Part shown: positions 23,413-36,200 of the stretch, in pieces
Position numbering within the stretch: the stretch's first letter is position 1
Layout: every line of letters starts with the position of its first letter
Origin: Platerodrilus igneus
Taxonomy: Eukaryota; Arthropoda; Insecta; Coleoptera; Lycidae
Assembly: GCA_036346225.1 (NCBI GenBank)
Contig: JARFIW010000500.1
Location: forward strand, 2,852,001 to 2,916,000
Reading direction: 5' to 3'
Length of the DNA stretch: 64,000 nt
The notes under the pieces: generated by a model
Seen by the model: the letters and a program-made list of their open reading frames with translations, nothing else
The model's database searches: none
Told to the model about the DNA's origin: nothing
Program-made: the position numbers and the translations under genes

Positions 23413-25700
23413 TTTTAAACTACTAACAAATCTAATGCCGAGTGTTTAGAGCTGTAGCTGCACTATGTTTAGGCCTAAAATCTGACTGGCTCTCGAGAAG
23501 TAAACCATTGACTTCAATGTGCTGCATGAGTTGCTTCTATATTACATATTCGGCAACCTTTGATAATGTGGGAAGAATGCTGATTGGTCTGAGTTCTTCG
23601 TAAGAGGTAGCAACACTAACTTTGGCTAAGGGAATGATGATCAACTCTTTCCATGATGATGGCATGGCCGAGGACTCAAGAATGATGTTAATAAGATGCA
23701 TGATAGTATCAAGACAATATGGATTACTAGCTTTAACATTTTCATGCTGATTCCATCAAGGCTAACAGCAATGGATTTCAACCTAGAAATAGCTAATGTA
23801 CTGTCATCTTGTTTAATATTTTGAAACCTTAGTTTTTCAGTCATAATGGGATACTTATTGTTCTGGAAATGTTTGGGTGCTGTCTGTTATGGTATTTAAA
23901 GGAATACTGTTGATAAAAAGTTAATGATGAGATTAGGATCTTCATCTGTAAGATTAATTATATTTTTGGGTTTTTGGTGGGTTTGCTCTTTTAAAAAAGT
24001 TCCACATACTTTTTGGGTTATGTTTGTAACTTGAAATTTGATGTTTATAATAGGCTTGTTTCTCATTTTTCACAGCCTGTGTGACGTAATTACGTAGTAT
24101 CTTGAAATAGTCGTAAGTAGTTGTTTTCTGTGTCTTGATATATTTTTTATGAGCTGCATTTCTTAGTTTAATCATTTATTATAGGTTAGTCATCTAGGAT
24201 TTCTGATAGATCTAACTTTTCTTGTGCACTTTGGGGCATGTTTGCCGAAAAGTGTGGTGATTAAGTAGTTAAGCTAGAAACTTTTTCGTCCATGGTACTA
24301 GGACAGAGGCAATGCTGCCAGCCCATATTAGCTGCATCCTTAGCAAACTCCTCTAAATTAAAGTTTTTAAACGTATGATAAGTTGTAGATGCCACAAACT
24401 TGTGTATGGTAAATTTACATTTATGCAAATAACATTTAATACTGTTTTAGTTACCCATGTTCGTTATTTAATTGTCTGCACTAAACTGTATGGTGAAAGT
24501 ATTGAATTGAAATAATTTGAATGGCTATTGGTTTGTAGGAGGTTTATGTTCACCTCCCCCATTACGATAATATTATTATATTTTAAATATACTAAAGATA
24601 GAGCTAGTTCTAGCTCTTGTATGCAAGAAACCGGACTAGAAGAAGGTCTGTAAATAATTCCTATTGCATATGACGTTTTCTTGATGCAGGTTGGTAACCA
24701 TAGTTGCTCTAGTTAGTGATCCAGTGGTTACAATCCCAGGTTCTATAGGTTTGCAACAAAATGTCTCTGAACATAACAGCAGATACCCCCACCTTTGGTA
24801 GTTTTATCCTTCCTGAATAAGGAGTACCCAGGAATTGTGTTCGAAGCTGATTGGGAAGTCAACAGGTAGCCATTCGGATATAGCAATAATTTTCAAATTT
24901 TTCTTAACAATAAAAGCACAGAAATCATCAAAGTGTTAATAATGGACCTTATATTTATGTGGCTGTTTACAGTCACTGTTCATCTGTACTTGCTATGATT
25001 GTCCATAATCGGTTCTTGATTTTAGTCTATCAATCAGCTTAGGTGATAAGGACATGTGGGGTCATTGGCTTTGTGATCTTTATTTGAAGGTAGTTTGAAG
25101 TTATTGTTGGCTTTCACACAATTGATGCACACCATTTTGTTAGTTTTGCTAGTCTTGTAGGTATGACTTTCTGAACAATTAGCACAACACTGATCAGCTT
25201 TGCAAGTTTGTGTATGGTGGTGATAACCTAAACACTTGTATCACTGAACAATATTTAAATGATTTGATACATGCTCTTGAGACCATCCAATTGCAATTTT
25301 ACCTAGCGATAGGATGTTGCGATGGGCTTTTGGATCTGCTTCGAGAATTAAGATCGACTTATGGGTAAATTTGCTTTTCAGGACAGTAACAACTTTTAGT
25401 ATAAAATCATCAGATTTTTTAATATCGTTTTGCCTTATTACTTGTAACGGCTTATGTTCAGTTACTGTTTACGATAAAAATGTTTGCTAAAGGCAACTAC
25501 TGATTAATCGCCATGAATTTCGATTATATCAGCTATTGAAAACATCAGTACCAGTTACTGTAATAAGACATCTGCAGGGATTTCGTGGGTTCTTTGATGT
25601 ATTCCTGTAATTGCAACTAAGACCCTTGCTACTAATAAAAAGTGAATTACTTCTAACTTAGCATAAGTTGTCAAAAAAAACAATTCAAATTAACTAGATC
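23413..25700 (-). pseudogene. LINE fragment: ORF1 zinc knuckles, endonuclease, RT start
   Basis: Minus-strand order from 25700 down: the ORF1 C-terminus with decayed CCHC knuckles (YKCLGYHHHTQTCK, DQCCANCSESHTYK, CINCVKANNNFKLP; 25080-25260), the endonuclease domain (KIIAISEWLP near 24880, GGGEH block near 24545), a linker (MIKLRNAAHKKYIKTQKTTT, NPKSMWNFFKRANPPK; 23954-24175) and the start of the RT (AISRLKSIAVSLDGISMKML; PLAKVSVATSYEELRPISIL; 23480-23844). The RT is cut off at about 23412 by the gypsy fragment. Frames are broken repeatedly. It belongs to the jockey/CR1 group broadly. Confidence 0.8.
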
Positions 25701-26679
25701 TCTATAGAAAATTTGCCAGTGTACTGGGCTATCTCAAGTTACAGGTTGAAAATAATATATGTACAAATATTTTTTTTGCAGTAAATAAATATTTAGTCAC
25801 TTCTTAGGATATCCTCAAAAAAATCATTTACTTGAACAAGAATGGAGTAAATAAAATGAGCTCATTTCTAACAATAACTTGTTAGTTATAAATTAAAAAA
25901 ATTAATAATATGATATTATTGGAATAAATTAAATCAAACTCATAATGCTGAAGGCTTTTATAGTAGTGTATATCATCTGTTCAGTTTTAAATTAAATGCA
26001 TAATAATAAATACCTGTTGGCAGGTGAACTATTAATAGATAGCCAGAGCAGAAGGTCAACCACCTTGACGACAGATATTGTTAGTTCTGGCGCGAAAGTA
26101 TTAATTATTGCTGATAACCTTGACCCTTGTAGTCAACCACCTTAAAAAACTTACTGTAAATTAACAATAATTTAAATGGGAACAAATAAAACATAAATAG
26201 TCTTATACTGCAGAATAATTATGTATTAAATAAAATGCCAATTCAATGTTTTTAAACGGCCTACTTGAATAGTTGGCATATGGAATGACGAAGTTCCATT
26301 TCTTTTTTGTACCAATCTGCCTTTGTGAAAAATCTTCCTAAGCTGCTTGCAAATGCAAGTATCGGAATACAAATTACTAGAAACAGCTTTCCAGTTGCTG
26401 GATTTGGATAAATCACACAGCGGCCGAATAAAACCGTCGGTCGCGATAATAAATTAATTGATCACATTTCAATATTGGCTGACCCTGCCATAAGCGCTGT
26501 AATACAAAATGCAGGTAAACAAATAAATAACAATAAAATTCCACATACCCCTATCTGGCTACCCTGAATATAATTTATTATCAAATATATGAAATATTTG
26601 ATATTCTGGTAATGGCATCGCCACCAAGAAGAAGACACTCGACCCATCGTTAAAAGTGCTTAAAACAGGAAGAAGAGGG
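25701..26679. other. Intron, no gene recognised
   Basis: No coding similarity was identified. The phrase gtcaaccacctt occurs at about 26057 and 26134 as a short direct repeat. The minus frame 26462-26647 has no recognisable domain. Confidence 0.35.
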
Positions 26680-27590
26680 GCTACCCTTATCTAACTTATG
26701 GTGCAGAATACCACAACACATCTTATAACTCCCTACTACAACTTGTTGTAATTGTGACAGAGAAAACCTGCTCTTTGTCTAACATAATAGGAAAGCCTTG
26801 TGTGTTTAAAGTTGCCTAACTAACATATTCTTTTAATATAATGCATATATGGTTGACTAACCAAAGAATTTGTGACGGTGCAACTGACCCGTTACATACT
26901 TTCTTTGGTAATGCTTCGAGATCATCTCCCAAATCATCTTATCGATATGAAAAATTTGCAATCGTGGGTTTATAAGAGGAGGAATGGAAATATTTTATAC
27001 TTGTCTCCAAACTTACCAGTGATGCTATCCTTCAGAAGCTTTTGATTGTCTTTATTTGTTACCCCAATTAAGCCTCCACCTCTGGCAACCTTTTTAATCT
27101 GAGATACATTTACTCTGATATCTGGTGGGTTTACTGCTTTTGTAATTCCAGATTCAGTGACTTTACTCTCTTGCTCATTAGCAGGTTTTACAAGCAGCCA
27201 AATTTGGACTTTTGATTCAAGATACTGGCATAAGAGGTAGTAGCTGCTTCAGTTATTGCCTGGATGATCATGTTTTGTTTTATATAGTTGATATCATTTT
27301 TTATTTCAGTTAGCAGGCTGAAGTAAAGGGGTATAGATCTAAAAGAGTTTTTGCAAGTTTGGCAGATTAATTTCAGGGCTCGCTTGTAAAGAGGCCTGCA
27401 TTTTATTTCAGAGGCAGTCAAACTACAACATTTCTTAAGAATAGGTTTGTGACATATGTCACATTCATAATGAAGGTTTACTTCTGTGTCAACTATTAGT
27501 TTACAAGTAACACATTTTGTGTCAATAGGTTCCATTTGAAATGTCTATCTTTAAAAATATTTACAACTTTTATTATTATATTTTTAGTTG
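26680..27590 (-). pseudogene. LINE ORF1 with PHD-like zinc finger
   Basis: The minus frame begins with methionine at 27535. Residues 9-63 hold a cysteine pattern CVTCK, YECDICHKPILKKCCSL, TASEIKCRPL and LICQTCK, a PHD-like cross-braced zinc finger. Further down, after a frame break, NVSQIKKVARGGGLIGVTNK and QKLLKDSITGKFGDKY resemble the central RNA-binding part of LINE ORF1, with a decayed zinc knuckle near 26710. Such ORF1 proteins coat LINE RNA. It appears inserted into a copia element at about 27590. The same finger type starts the ORF at 63619. Confidence 0.65.
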
Positions 27591-27594
27591 GAAA

Positions 27595-28080
27595 CAGTGT
27601 ATGAAATATGACATGTTTAGTTAATCCAAATAGCATAACATCTTCTAATGTTATTGTATATTCTACACCCATGTTCCTTATTCTGCAGAACATTTTAAAT
27701 TCACTAGGAATGTATTCACCACCATTGTCACGCCCCAAATTTGCTATTTTCCTATCAAACTTAGCAGTTACCAATGCTTCATATTCAATAAACTTTTCAT
27801 ACACATCAGCTTTTCTATTATCAAATATACCATTGTAAATTGTGAAAAATGGCATATCAATGAAACATAGTACCTCATTCCGTCGTAAGTGAAAACGGAC
27901 CCTGCAACATCCGAGGATACAAATCCAATACTTGTTTCGCTTTCATTTCTGGTAGAATGCTATATAGTTGAGGTATTTGTATACCCTTTAAACTTCCTCG
28001 ATTATTTTCAATGACGGTTCTGGTTGCATGGATTATGAATTCGGATCCTTGATTTGTAGCAACACCAAACTGATTGAGCT
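27595..28080 (-). pseudogene. Ty1/copia integrase fragment (copia-1)
   Basis: The minus frame reads KADVYEKFIEYEALVTAKFD and LGRDNGGEYIPSEFKMFC with NMGVEYTI, the integrase core block containing the catalytic DNGGEY. The upstream degraded pre-integrase region (KAKQVLDLYPRMLQGPFSL) follows up to about 28080. The frame breaks at the start of the downstream region, where a LINE is inserted. It belongs with the gag and LTR at 29370-30470. Confidence 0.75.
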
Positions 28081-28099
28081 AAAAATAGAACCTTGAGAT

Positions 28100-29165
28100 A
28101 CATTTGACATAGTTTCGAAACAATGCATCTTAAAGTTGAGCCGCACCTATTGATCTTGTTCTCCTCTCTTCTCTAAAGCACAAAGGTTTGCTTTAAAAAG
28201 GATTTTTGAAGCAGTTTCATTGACTTTTCCGGCAATGATGAGTGTACAAAGTGAGGTTAGCTGTTTTAGAAGTAGTCGATCGTGATCGCCAGCTGATTTT
28301 GATGTAAAATCTTTGAGGTGTTGGGGTGAGAATCCGTCTGCTCCTCCAATGGATCCATTTCTGAACGAATGTTTTGCTGCTATCACAGATTTTTCGTCTG
28401 CTTCAAATTTCACGGAGAGATCTAGAGGTTCTGAAAAGAATAAGATTTTTGACAGAGTTGGGTATTTGTCTTTCAAATCCTTGAAAGTTTCTTCATTGTT
28501 TGGTGCCAATGAATCAGTCGTAGACGAAATTCTTAAGGTTCCCTTTGTATCTCCGTCAGCGACTTTAGCCCATACGCGATTTAAAGGACTCGATCTTTTA
28601 TGACATTTCATTATTGAAGAATTTAGGGCAATCTTTACGAAGATCGCCAAAGATCTTTCCTGTCTGCTTCCGGAATTTGAAAACAAGTGAAGGCAAATAG
28701 AAAAAGATCCTGCCATTCGTGAGCAATGTTGGACTCTACACACTTGTCAATGATGGTGGCCAGACGAAGGGCGGCAGCTGGACAAGCACCTTTCAGAATT
28801 CATGTAAGTATTCTCCTATTTTTTTTAGATTTGGCAAAAGTGTAAATATGTCAGTATTTGTTTGTGTGTTGTATTTGACTAATTCATCTAGGTGGGCTCT
28901 TGAGATATGAATTTGAACACCATGTTTAGACTTCAATTTTCTGTGGCAAAATTGACATGTGCTATCATCTCCTGGTTTATCCAGATCCTGTGACCTCCAT
29001 CGTAAAAGTATTATGCACAAAACCATTGTTCATCAGAGATTCCAAGTTTGGAAATCTCTTCATTAGAAATATTTTTGCAACACCCGTGAAAGCATTGATC
29101 ACATTCGTCACAGTAAATCCAATGTGAAATTCGAGCATCTGGTGCTATTTTAGGAAGACATTATG
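28100..29165 (-). pseudogene. YLDDG-lineage retroelement N-terminus: PHD finger, C2H2 finger, RT start
   Basis: Minus strand, from high to low coordinates: a PHD-like finger (HWIYCDECDQCFHGCCKN and DEQWFC, 29030-29120), then in another frame a C2H2 finger (CQFCHRKLKSKHGVQIHISRAH-like, 28890-28965), then the pre-RT and RT start (ADGDTKGTLRIS, SLAPNNEETFKDLKDKYPTL, NGSIGGADGFSPQHLKDFTS; 28147-28600). The last part aligns over its length with 58850-59270. Frames are broken between domains. It sits inside copia-1. Confidence 0.7.
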
Positions 29166-29369
29166 GATATTGGGGCTTGTCTTCAACTTCCAATCACATT
29201 TTTCTTAAGTATATATTATACGTCGATGTCAAAATTTTATACCTAGTTTATTTTGAACATATTAATTTCATCGTTTCAGCTTTAATTTTTACTTTTTGCA
29301 ATTTTATTTCAAAATTCACATTTTTTCAATACATTATGTATTGCTTAGTGTGTTTATTAACCATATGAT

Positions 29370-30260
29370 TTGTAACTCCTGTCAATTTTGAAAGGTATAT
29401 TGTCAATGTGACTACTGTCATTCCAATTTTTAAAGTAACAGAGAGCATCTGAGACAACTTCACATGCTACCAGCTGTTTCTCTTTATTACTACATGCCAC
29501 AAATGTAATATTTTCCTCTTCTACAATATTCAGTATATCTGCATTAGTGGAATAATTCTGATTCCGATACTGACTTCTTTTATGACAAGGCTTCCCACAT
29601 TTATAGCAACTGTACTTAAATGTCATTATTAGCATTTACAGAATTTAACAATTCATGTAAATTTTTATATCTATAATGTCCTCGTGCTCTTCTAGAAAAC
29701 TTATTTCTATTCACAAAAGCAACTGACTTAGAGATATTTTGTGATACGTTTTGGGTACAGTTTTCTTGAAGTAATTTACATTTAGCAAATTCAAAACTTA
29801 TACTTTTTAGATCTTATGTATAGAAAATATCTATAGTGGTTGTTATTGCCTGAAACGAATCTGGCATAGCAGATAATAATTGTGATATTATTTCACCCTC
29901 ATCAATTCTTCTACCACTGGTCTTTAAATCAGAAACAGTTTTCTCAAAATCAGTTATAAATTCACTTATAGACTACTCCATTGTATACTTCATGTTTCTT
30001 AATTTCCTTTGTAATTCCACCTGAACAGTAAGTACTTTCCTAACATAAATATTCTTTAATGTACCATAAATTGGCTGTCTTTTTATCTTTCAATACATCT
30101 AAGATATCATCAGAAGGTCACTGCACTATAATAACTCTTACCTTAGCATCCTTCTTTATGAATTCATCACTAATACCTATACTTTCCCAGTTAGTGAATC
30201 CTGTTCCATCAACAGGTTTAAAATTTGTAACTTTTATAGTGTCAACTGCAATTTTCTAAC
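29370..30260 (-). pseudogene. Ty1/copia gag (copia-1)
   Basis: The minus frame starts near 30250 with TIKVTNFKPVDGTGFTNWES and KKDAKVRVIIVQ, followed by SDDILDVLKDKKTANLW, all typical of the copia capsid (UBN2) domain. It ends near 29570 with a zinc knuckle CYKCGKPCHKRSQ in which the last Cys is not preserved. Several stops interrupt it. The primer site and LTR lie just upstream, as expected. Confidence 0.8.
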
Positions 30261-30340
30261 TACAAATTGTACAAGCTTTCCTTGAAGTATTATATAATTT
30301 TTAGACTGCAACTCGTATTCGATCTACCAGTAATTACAAT

Positions 30341-30360
30341 TCCATTGGGTTTATAACCTG
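30341..30360 (-). other. Copia-1 primer binding site
   Basis: The minus strand reads caggttataaacccaatgga directly after the LTR end. It resembles the copia-type primer site for a cleaved initiator tRNA-Met (ggttat-g-ccca), with decay in the middle. Confidence 0.5.
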
Positions 30361-30470
30361 CTGTAAATGCTAGTTTCTACAGTTATACTCAAGTATCTTA
30401 TAACAGCAATTTAATATAGTAAATATCTCAGTACAGAAAATACTTTGACACTCCACCTTGTCCAATAACT
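30361..30470 (-). repeat. Copia-1 5' LTR (approximate)
   Basis: The block directly upstream of the primer site on the minus strand begins near tggagtgtcaaagtatttt and ends tttacagca. Size and position fit a short copia LTR. The far boundary is not certain, since I see no second copy of this LTR. Confidence 0.5.
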
Positions 30471-31169
30471 TTTGTTATTAATTTTTATTACCATAAGATT
30501 ATATAATTGCCTATTTATCTACGAATGCAACAATACTTTAAGGTGCATTCATCAACAAAAATGTCGCCAGAGATTTACGTAATGTACTGCTTCACAGGTT
30601 CATGTGATTAATTGTTTTTAAGTTGAGGTCAAAGGCTTGCTCGGTGCATGAGAATATATGTATTTGGTATTTTCACACTGTCTATGTACTACCGCCTCTG
30701 CACCATTGAATTTAGTCTCTGCATTTAATTTTATGACATTTTATGCTTCTGTGTATTTAAAATAATTTACAAAACTCTGTGTCTTTGCAATGCATGAGAA
30801 TATTTTCAACTCCACGCTTATAGGATGATTAGTCATGGAAAATATCTTGGTGTTTTTCTACTTTGGTATGTCTATAGTAAAGTCCCGGTTTTAAGTTGCT
30901 GGTTGTAAACGAATGTTCTAAGTATTTTACTATTTATTTTTTTTACTTTAATAATATGATGAAATTGCCTTTTAAGTAAATTATTTGTCACTTCGTTTCT
31001 ATAAAATTGTTTGTGTATTTGTTTACTGTTCCTAAACTAACTAAATGTTTTCCTATATACAAATCTAAGTGGTTTTGTCCACCCAGTTTGTGGCGGATTG
31101 TTAAGGCCATGTTGATGTAGCGTATGTAGATGAATCTAATACCATTGATTGCATTAACCACAAATTACT
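30471..31169. other. Intron, nothing recognised
   Basis: No coding or repeat similarity was recognised between the copia-1 LTR and the start of the tandem duplication. Confidence 0.4.
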
Positions 31170-32099
31170 ACTTAATAAACTAATCAAATACATCTTTTTT
31201 ACACACATTGGTGATTTATATCATATTTAGCTAATTGCACTAAGATTGTAGAACATGGTAGTTTCTCGTCAATTCCATATACAGGGTGATTCACTCTGGA
31301 TGGTATATTATTCGTTTATGGAAAACTGGATTTTTAGTTATTTATGTTAGCAAAAATGCTCTCTGTATTTAAAATATTTTCAACTATGCAGCGTTACCAA
31401 TTCCATTAAGACGTAGTAGTAACTTTGTTATTTTAAGTGAAATGCCCAGTATCTACTGTCAGTTTTCGATTCAGTGTTTATTTTTGATTCTTTCTTAATA
31501 CTGCCATATACCTATTTATCGCAGTTTTGAGATTTTAGATTTTCAGTTTTTTATTAGGAAACGTGACTTTAATTAAACGTTGATATACCTATGCTTTTAA
31601 ACTTAGGAAACTCCAACTAACATTAGGGTTAGTAAAGGCCCAAATGCTTCGCATCCTGTATTCAAATCCTACAGTAAACATACAGGGTGATCCATGTGCA
31701 ACAGGATTAAAAAAATTATTAAATGTTCGGTTTATGAAATGGAATACCCTGTAATTATTTGAAATTTAGAAAACTGCTAAATTTTGCTATTTTTCTATGT
31801 ATACTGTTCCTATAGCTAATTCGACTAGTTTTGGACTTATAAGCAATTAATTAAATATTTTATCAAATTGAATTTTTGATCAAGCAGTCTATGGAAATTT
31901 GATATTCTCTAATTGCTTATTTTTTTGTTGTTGTTAGTTTGCGGTTTGTAGTGTTACATTTCAATAAGATGTAAGTTGAAACTCCCACAAGATGGCAGAA
32001 AATGTTTATTCAAATACAGTTTGTATGAATTTATTTATGTTACATGTAGAGAATGGTAGCGTTATGTCACACTTGTCAAAAATTTAATGAATTGTATTT

Positions 32100-33050
32100 A
32101 GTTTTATCGACAATGGATAATAAGAAACTTAGACAACTACAGAAAAACTTTTAAATTTTGGTTCATCTTTAGAAGCTTGTAGACAAGTTCCCAGACTCGT
32201 AACTTATAACGAAGAAAATGAAGTTATTTGCACATATTTTCATGCCTTTCCACAATCTTCAATAAAATTGGCCCACACGAATTGAATTTAAAGTACTTTT
32301 CTATACAGAGAATATTGGCTAAAAATAAAATGCACGACTACAAGTTCATTAAAGTACAAGAGCTTAAATTTGGAAATTATCTACAAAGAGTGAAGTTCTG
32401 TGAATGTTTATTAAGGCGTATTCAAGATCTACATTTTTTAAGAAAAATTATTTGGACCGACGAGTCAACATTCTCTCGTGAAGGCATTTACAATAGAAAA
32501 AAACAATCATTCTTGGGATAGTGAAAATCCTCATCTCAGGAGAGATTTTGTGTTTTAAGAAGGGTTCAGTTTCAATGTATTTTCTTTAATGAAATTTGGT
32601 ATTTAATTTACAATGGAAGGTTAACTTCCCGAAAATATTTAGAAATTGTAACCACAGTAGTTAAGGATTTTACAGATACTCCAACTTTGGCACAATATCG
32701 AAACTGTTGGTATCAGCTTAACGGGGCTTCAGCTCATTTCACAATTGAAGTAAGCTCCAAGCTCTACAATATTGTTGAAGATCAATGGTTCATATGCTTG
32801 AGATCCTGGAATTGGCCTCTGAGATCTCCTGATTTATCTCCACTGGATTTTTATCTTTAGGAAACATTAAAAGATATTGTTTACCAAACACCAGTAAATA
32901 CTGGAGAAGAGTTGGAAAATTGGGTGAATCAGGCTTTTCAATCCCTAAAACATGCTGAACTTAGAAAAGCCCGCACAAAAGGCATGTATAACCAACTCTT
33001 AAAATGTTTGGAGGAAAATGGTCATCGTTTTAAACGATTATTCCATTAAA
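32100..33050 (+). pseudogene. Tc1/IS630-type transposase relic, unit 1
   Basis: The plus frame gives a helix-turn-helix remnant (ACRQVPRLV), then SIQRILAKNKMHDYKFIKVQ and FCECLLRRIQDL, IIWTDESTFSREGIYN (first catalytic Asp), a decayed middle block, YQLNGASAHF where the family has a hDGAPAH core, and WNWPLRSPDLSPLDFYL (third catalytic residue), then LKDIVYQTPVNTGEEL. The second catalytic Asp is replaced by Asn and there are stops and frameshifts, so it is dead. The longest open part is 32228-32521. Confidence 0.85.
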
Positions 33051-33140
33051 TTAGTTATTTGATTAAGGTTCTACTGTCATCTTGTACATATGTTTTTCGT
33101 TTACCATTAATGTATTGCTTAGTTGCATTTATTTGATTTA

Positions 33141-36100
33141 ATTAATATGTTCATCATCATCATTGGGTCTTCGGTCCTGAAACTGGTTAGACGCAGTTAC
33201 CATCATTGTTTCCTATTCTGATCTAGGTCTACATCCGCCTCTTTTTCCTATCTCTGCTTGTCATATATCCCATACTATTCCCCAAAAATGCCTTAGAACG
33301 TATTTCTGCCCTTCTATTTCTCATATTTTTTCCCAAAGATATTCTTGTTCCTTACTGTTTCTATAACCTATTTGTTATTACCTTTGTCTGTCCATCCTCA
33401 AACATCTGAAGCACGGCATTTCAAAGGCCGCTACTGTTCTTCTGTCTGCTTTTCAGACTGCTCGTATTTCGTGAGGCATATTGTCTGTGCTGTGCTCCAC
33501 ACATACGCTTTCAACAACTTTTTGTTCTATGTTTGTTGTCTTTCATCATAGGCGTCGTTCTTTCTTGTTAGATGCAGTTCGGTCACCATCTATTGTTTTA
33601 CAATTATATACCCTATTTCTCCGACATTCAGTGGTTGCGAAGGGAGGTAAGCAGCCTGTGGCTGCCAAGTTCCCCCAGCACTTGAACTGATTTAATATTT
33701 TTCCAATATGTCTATTCGCACAGTCAGCATTAGTTGCAGATATTTCACAACAAACAACTAGTTGTTTATAATAATTATCAGATTTGTCTGCGTTTATTTT
33801 TTCGTCATTGGGTTTCCCGTCTCAAAACTGGTTGGACATGTACCTGCACTTATTTCTTTTCTAAACTAACCTACATGGTTCCTGAAATTCTCACACAGCA
33901 ATACAGCTCGGTTCCCCTTATATTGTTTTCTAATATTATGCCCTATTTCACAGAGATTTATTGAAGGGGGTTAAGCAACCTGTGGCTGCCAAGATCCCTC
34001 AACACTTAGACATTTGCCGAAATAATAATTTTCCAGTAAATGCTTTCACGTAATTACCATAATTCGAGAATATTGCCCATCCAATGCTTGTAGTTGCTTA
34101 TAATAAATATCATGTTTCTTCTATTGTTTTCTAATATTATGCCCTTTTCACTGAGATTTATTGAAGGGGTTAAGCAACCTGTGGCTGCCAAGATCCCTCA
34201 ACACTTAGACATTTGCCGAAATAATAGTTTTCCAGTAAATGCTTTCACGCAATTACCATTATTCAAGAATATTGCCTCCAATGCTTGTAGTTGCTTATAA
34301 TAAATATCATGTTTAAGTGCAGCTACTTTCTTCGTCATTAATTTATACATCTTGGGACTGGTTGGATGCGTACCTCCATTGATTTCTCTTCTGAGCTAGC
34401 CTACATTTCCTGAAACTCCTGCAGCCTACATCTTTCACTACCTGTGTGCAGTAGTCTAACCTAGGTCTACCTCTTCTTCTCTTTTTTCCTATCTCTGCTT
34501 CTAGTATATTCGATACTATTCTTTCATGCCGTAGTATGTGGCCTATCATCCTATCTCTCCTATTTTTTACCGTTTTCCACATATTTCTTTCTTCCCCTAC
34601 CATTTTTAGTACCTCTTCGTTCTTAACTTTGTCCATGATATCTTCATCATACGTCTGTAGCACCACATTTCAAAGGCTTCTACCTTTTCTTGTCCGCTTC
34701 TCCCACTGTCCAGGCTTCACAGCCATACAGTGCTGTGCTCCACACATATGTTTTGAGCAATCTTTTCCTTGTTTCTATGTTTGTGGTCTTTGAGCACAGT
34801 AGTTGCTTTTCTTGTTAAATGTAGCACGACCTTGTGCTAATCTTTGTTTTATATCTTTGTGCTTTTCCCATCTTGCGTTATTTGGCTTCCTAGGTAGCAG
34901 AAATCCTTAACCTCTTGTAAGTTCGTGTTAACATATTTGTATTCTTGTTTTTGATTTATTTTTCCTCCTTTGCATACTAGTACTTTAGTTTGACTTTTGT
35001 GAATTTTCATACCGTATCTCTCTGTTAGAACCGTTTCCATTTCATTGAGAGCAGCTTCTAACTCTTCCTTGCTAGATGCTAATACCGCTATATCATCTGC
35101 AAATCTAAGCATATCAATTTTTTGTCCCTGCATAGTAATTCCAAATGTCTTCCTGCATTTGACAGTATTCATTGCCTCCTCAATGTACAAGTTAAAAATT
35201 AGTGGGGATAGGGAACATCCCTGTCTTACCCTTTCCTGATGTTTACTTCTCTACGTTCCTGCTCTAATTCTATTACTCCTGTTTGCTCTTTGTATAAGCT
35301 ATGTACTATCCGTCTATCCCTATAACTCATTCCAATCTTTTGAGTATTTCGAACATTTTTTCCATTTTACATTGTGAAATGCTTTTTCCAGATCTACAAA
35401 CCCTATATACACGCTTTCCCCTTTTTCTATTGTTTTCTCCATTATCACCCTCAGAGCTAAGATAGCCTCCGTGTTCCCCTGTTTCGCCTAAACCCAAATT
35501 GGTCTTTTCTTAGTATTTCTTCAGCCCATTTTCCATTCGTCTTTGTACAATTCTAGTTAATATTTTTGATACGTGTGCTGTCAAGCTTATTGTTCGAAAA
35601 TTTTCACATCTATCTGCGCCTTTCTTTTGGTATAGTTACTATGATGTTATGTTTGAAATCTTTGGGTATCTCGCCTGTCTCATACATATAGCTTACAAGT
35701 TGGAAGAGACGTTCTGTTACTGCTTGGCCAGGCTTTAGAGTCTCCGCTTGACCTTATCTGAACCCGCGCCTTACCATTTTTCAGACACTATAATGCTAAT
35801 TCAAACTCATATCTAAGTATAGGATATCCCAAGTCATCATTTTCAATGTCTGATTCCTTTTCTAATGCAGTTAGTTCTTCTCCTGCATATAAATTCCCTA
35901 TATATTCTTGCCATCTACCCACTTTCTCTACATTTTCTATAATGACATTTCCTCCGTGTCCCTTATATTTTTGCTATACGGTTCTCTATCCCTAAAATTG
36001 ATTCTAATTAGTTTGTATGCTTCATCTGTCTTTCCTACTTCCATCTTAGTTTGTACCTCTTTGCACTTTTCATCAATCCATTGTTCTTTAGCTTTTCTGC

Positions 36101-36200
36101 ATTTTCGAATAATTTCCCATTTTATGGATTTGTATCTCTGTTTTCCTGTTTCGTCTGATTTATTTTTGTATTTTCGTCTTTTTTCTATTAAATTCAGTAA
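33141..36200 (-). mobile_element. RTE-like LINE, 5' truncated, unit 1
   Basis: The same family as 4690-9950, inserted in the long-TIR element. In element order: linker (36200-35940), RT (35750-34343), two tandem 3' UTR units of about 200 bp (34316-34122, 34121-33921), a diverged second RT-end/UTR block (33960-33160) and a tail of atgatgatgaa. The active site FADD is intact at 35092-35103. It is 5' truncated after the endonuclease. Small indels break the RT into several frames. Confidence 0.85.
33921..34316 (-). repeat. Two tandem LINE 3' UTR units of about 200 bp
   Basis: The phrases gttttctaatattatgccc, ttaagcaacctgtggctgcc and gaatattgcc occur once in each unit, about 201 bp apart. The plus-strand LINE at 7937-8174 has only one such unit. 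The same pair recurs at 47277-47672. Confidence 0.8.
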
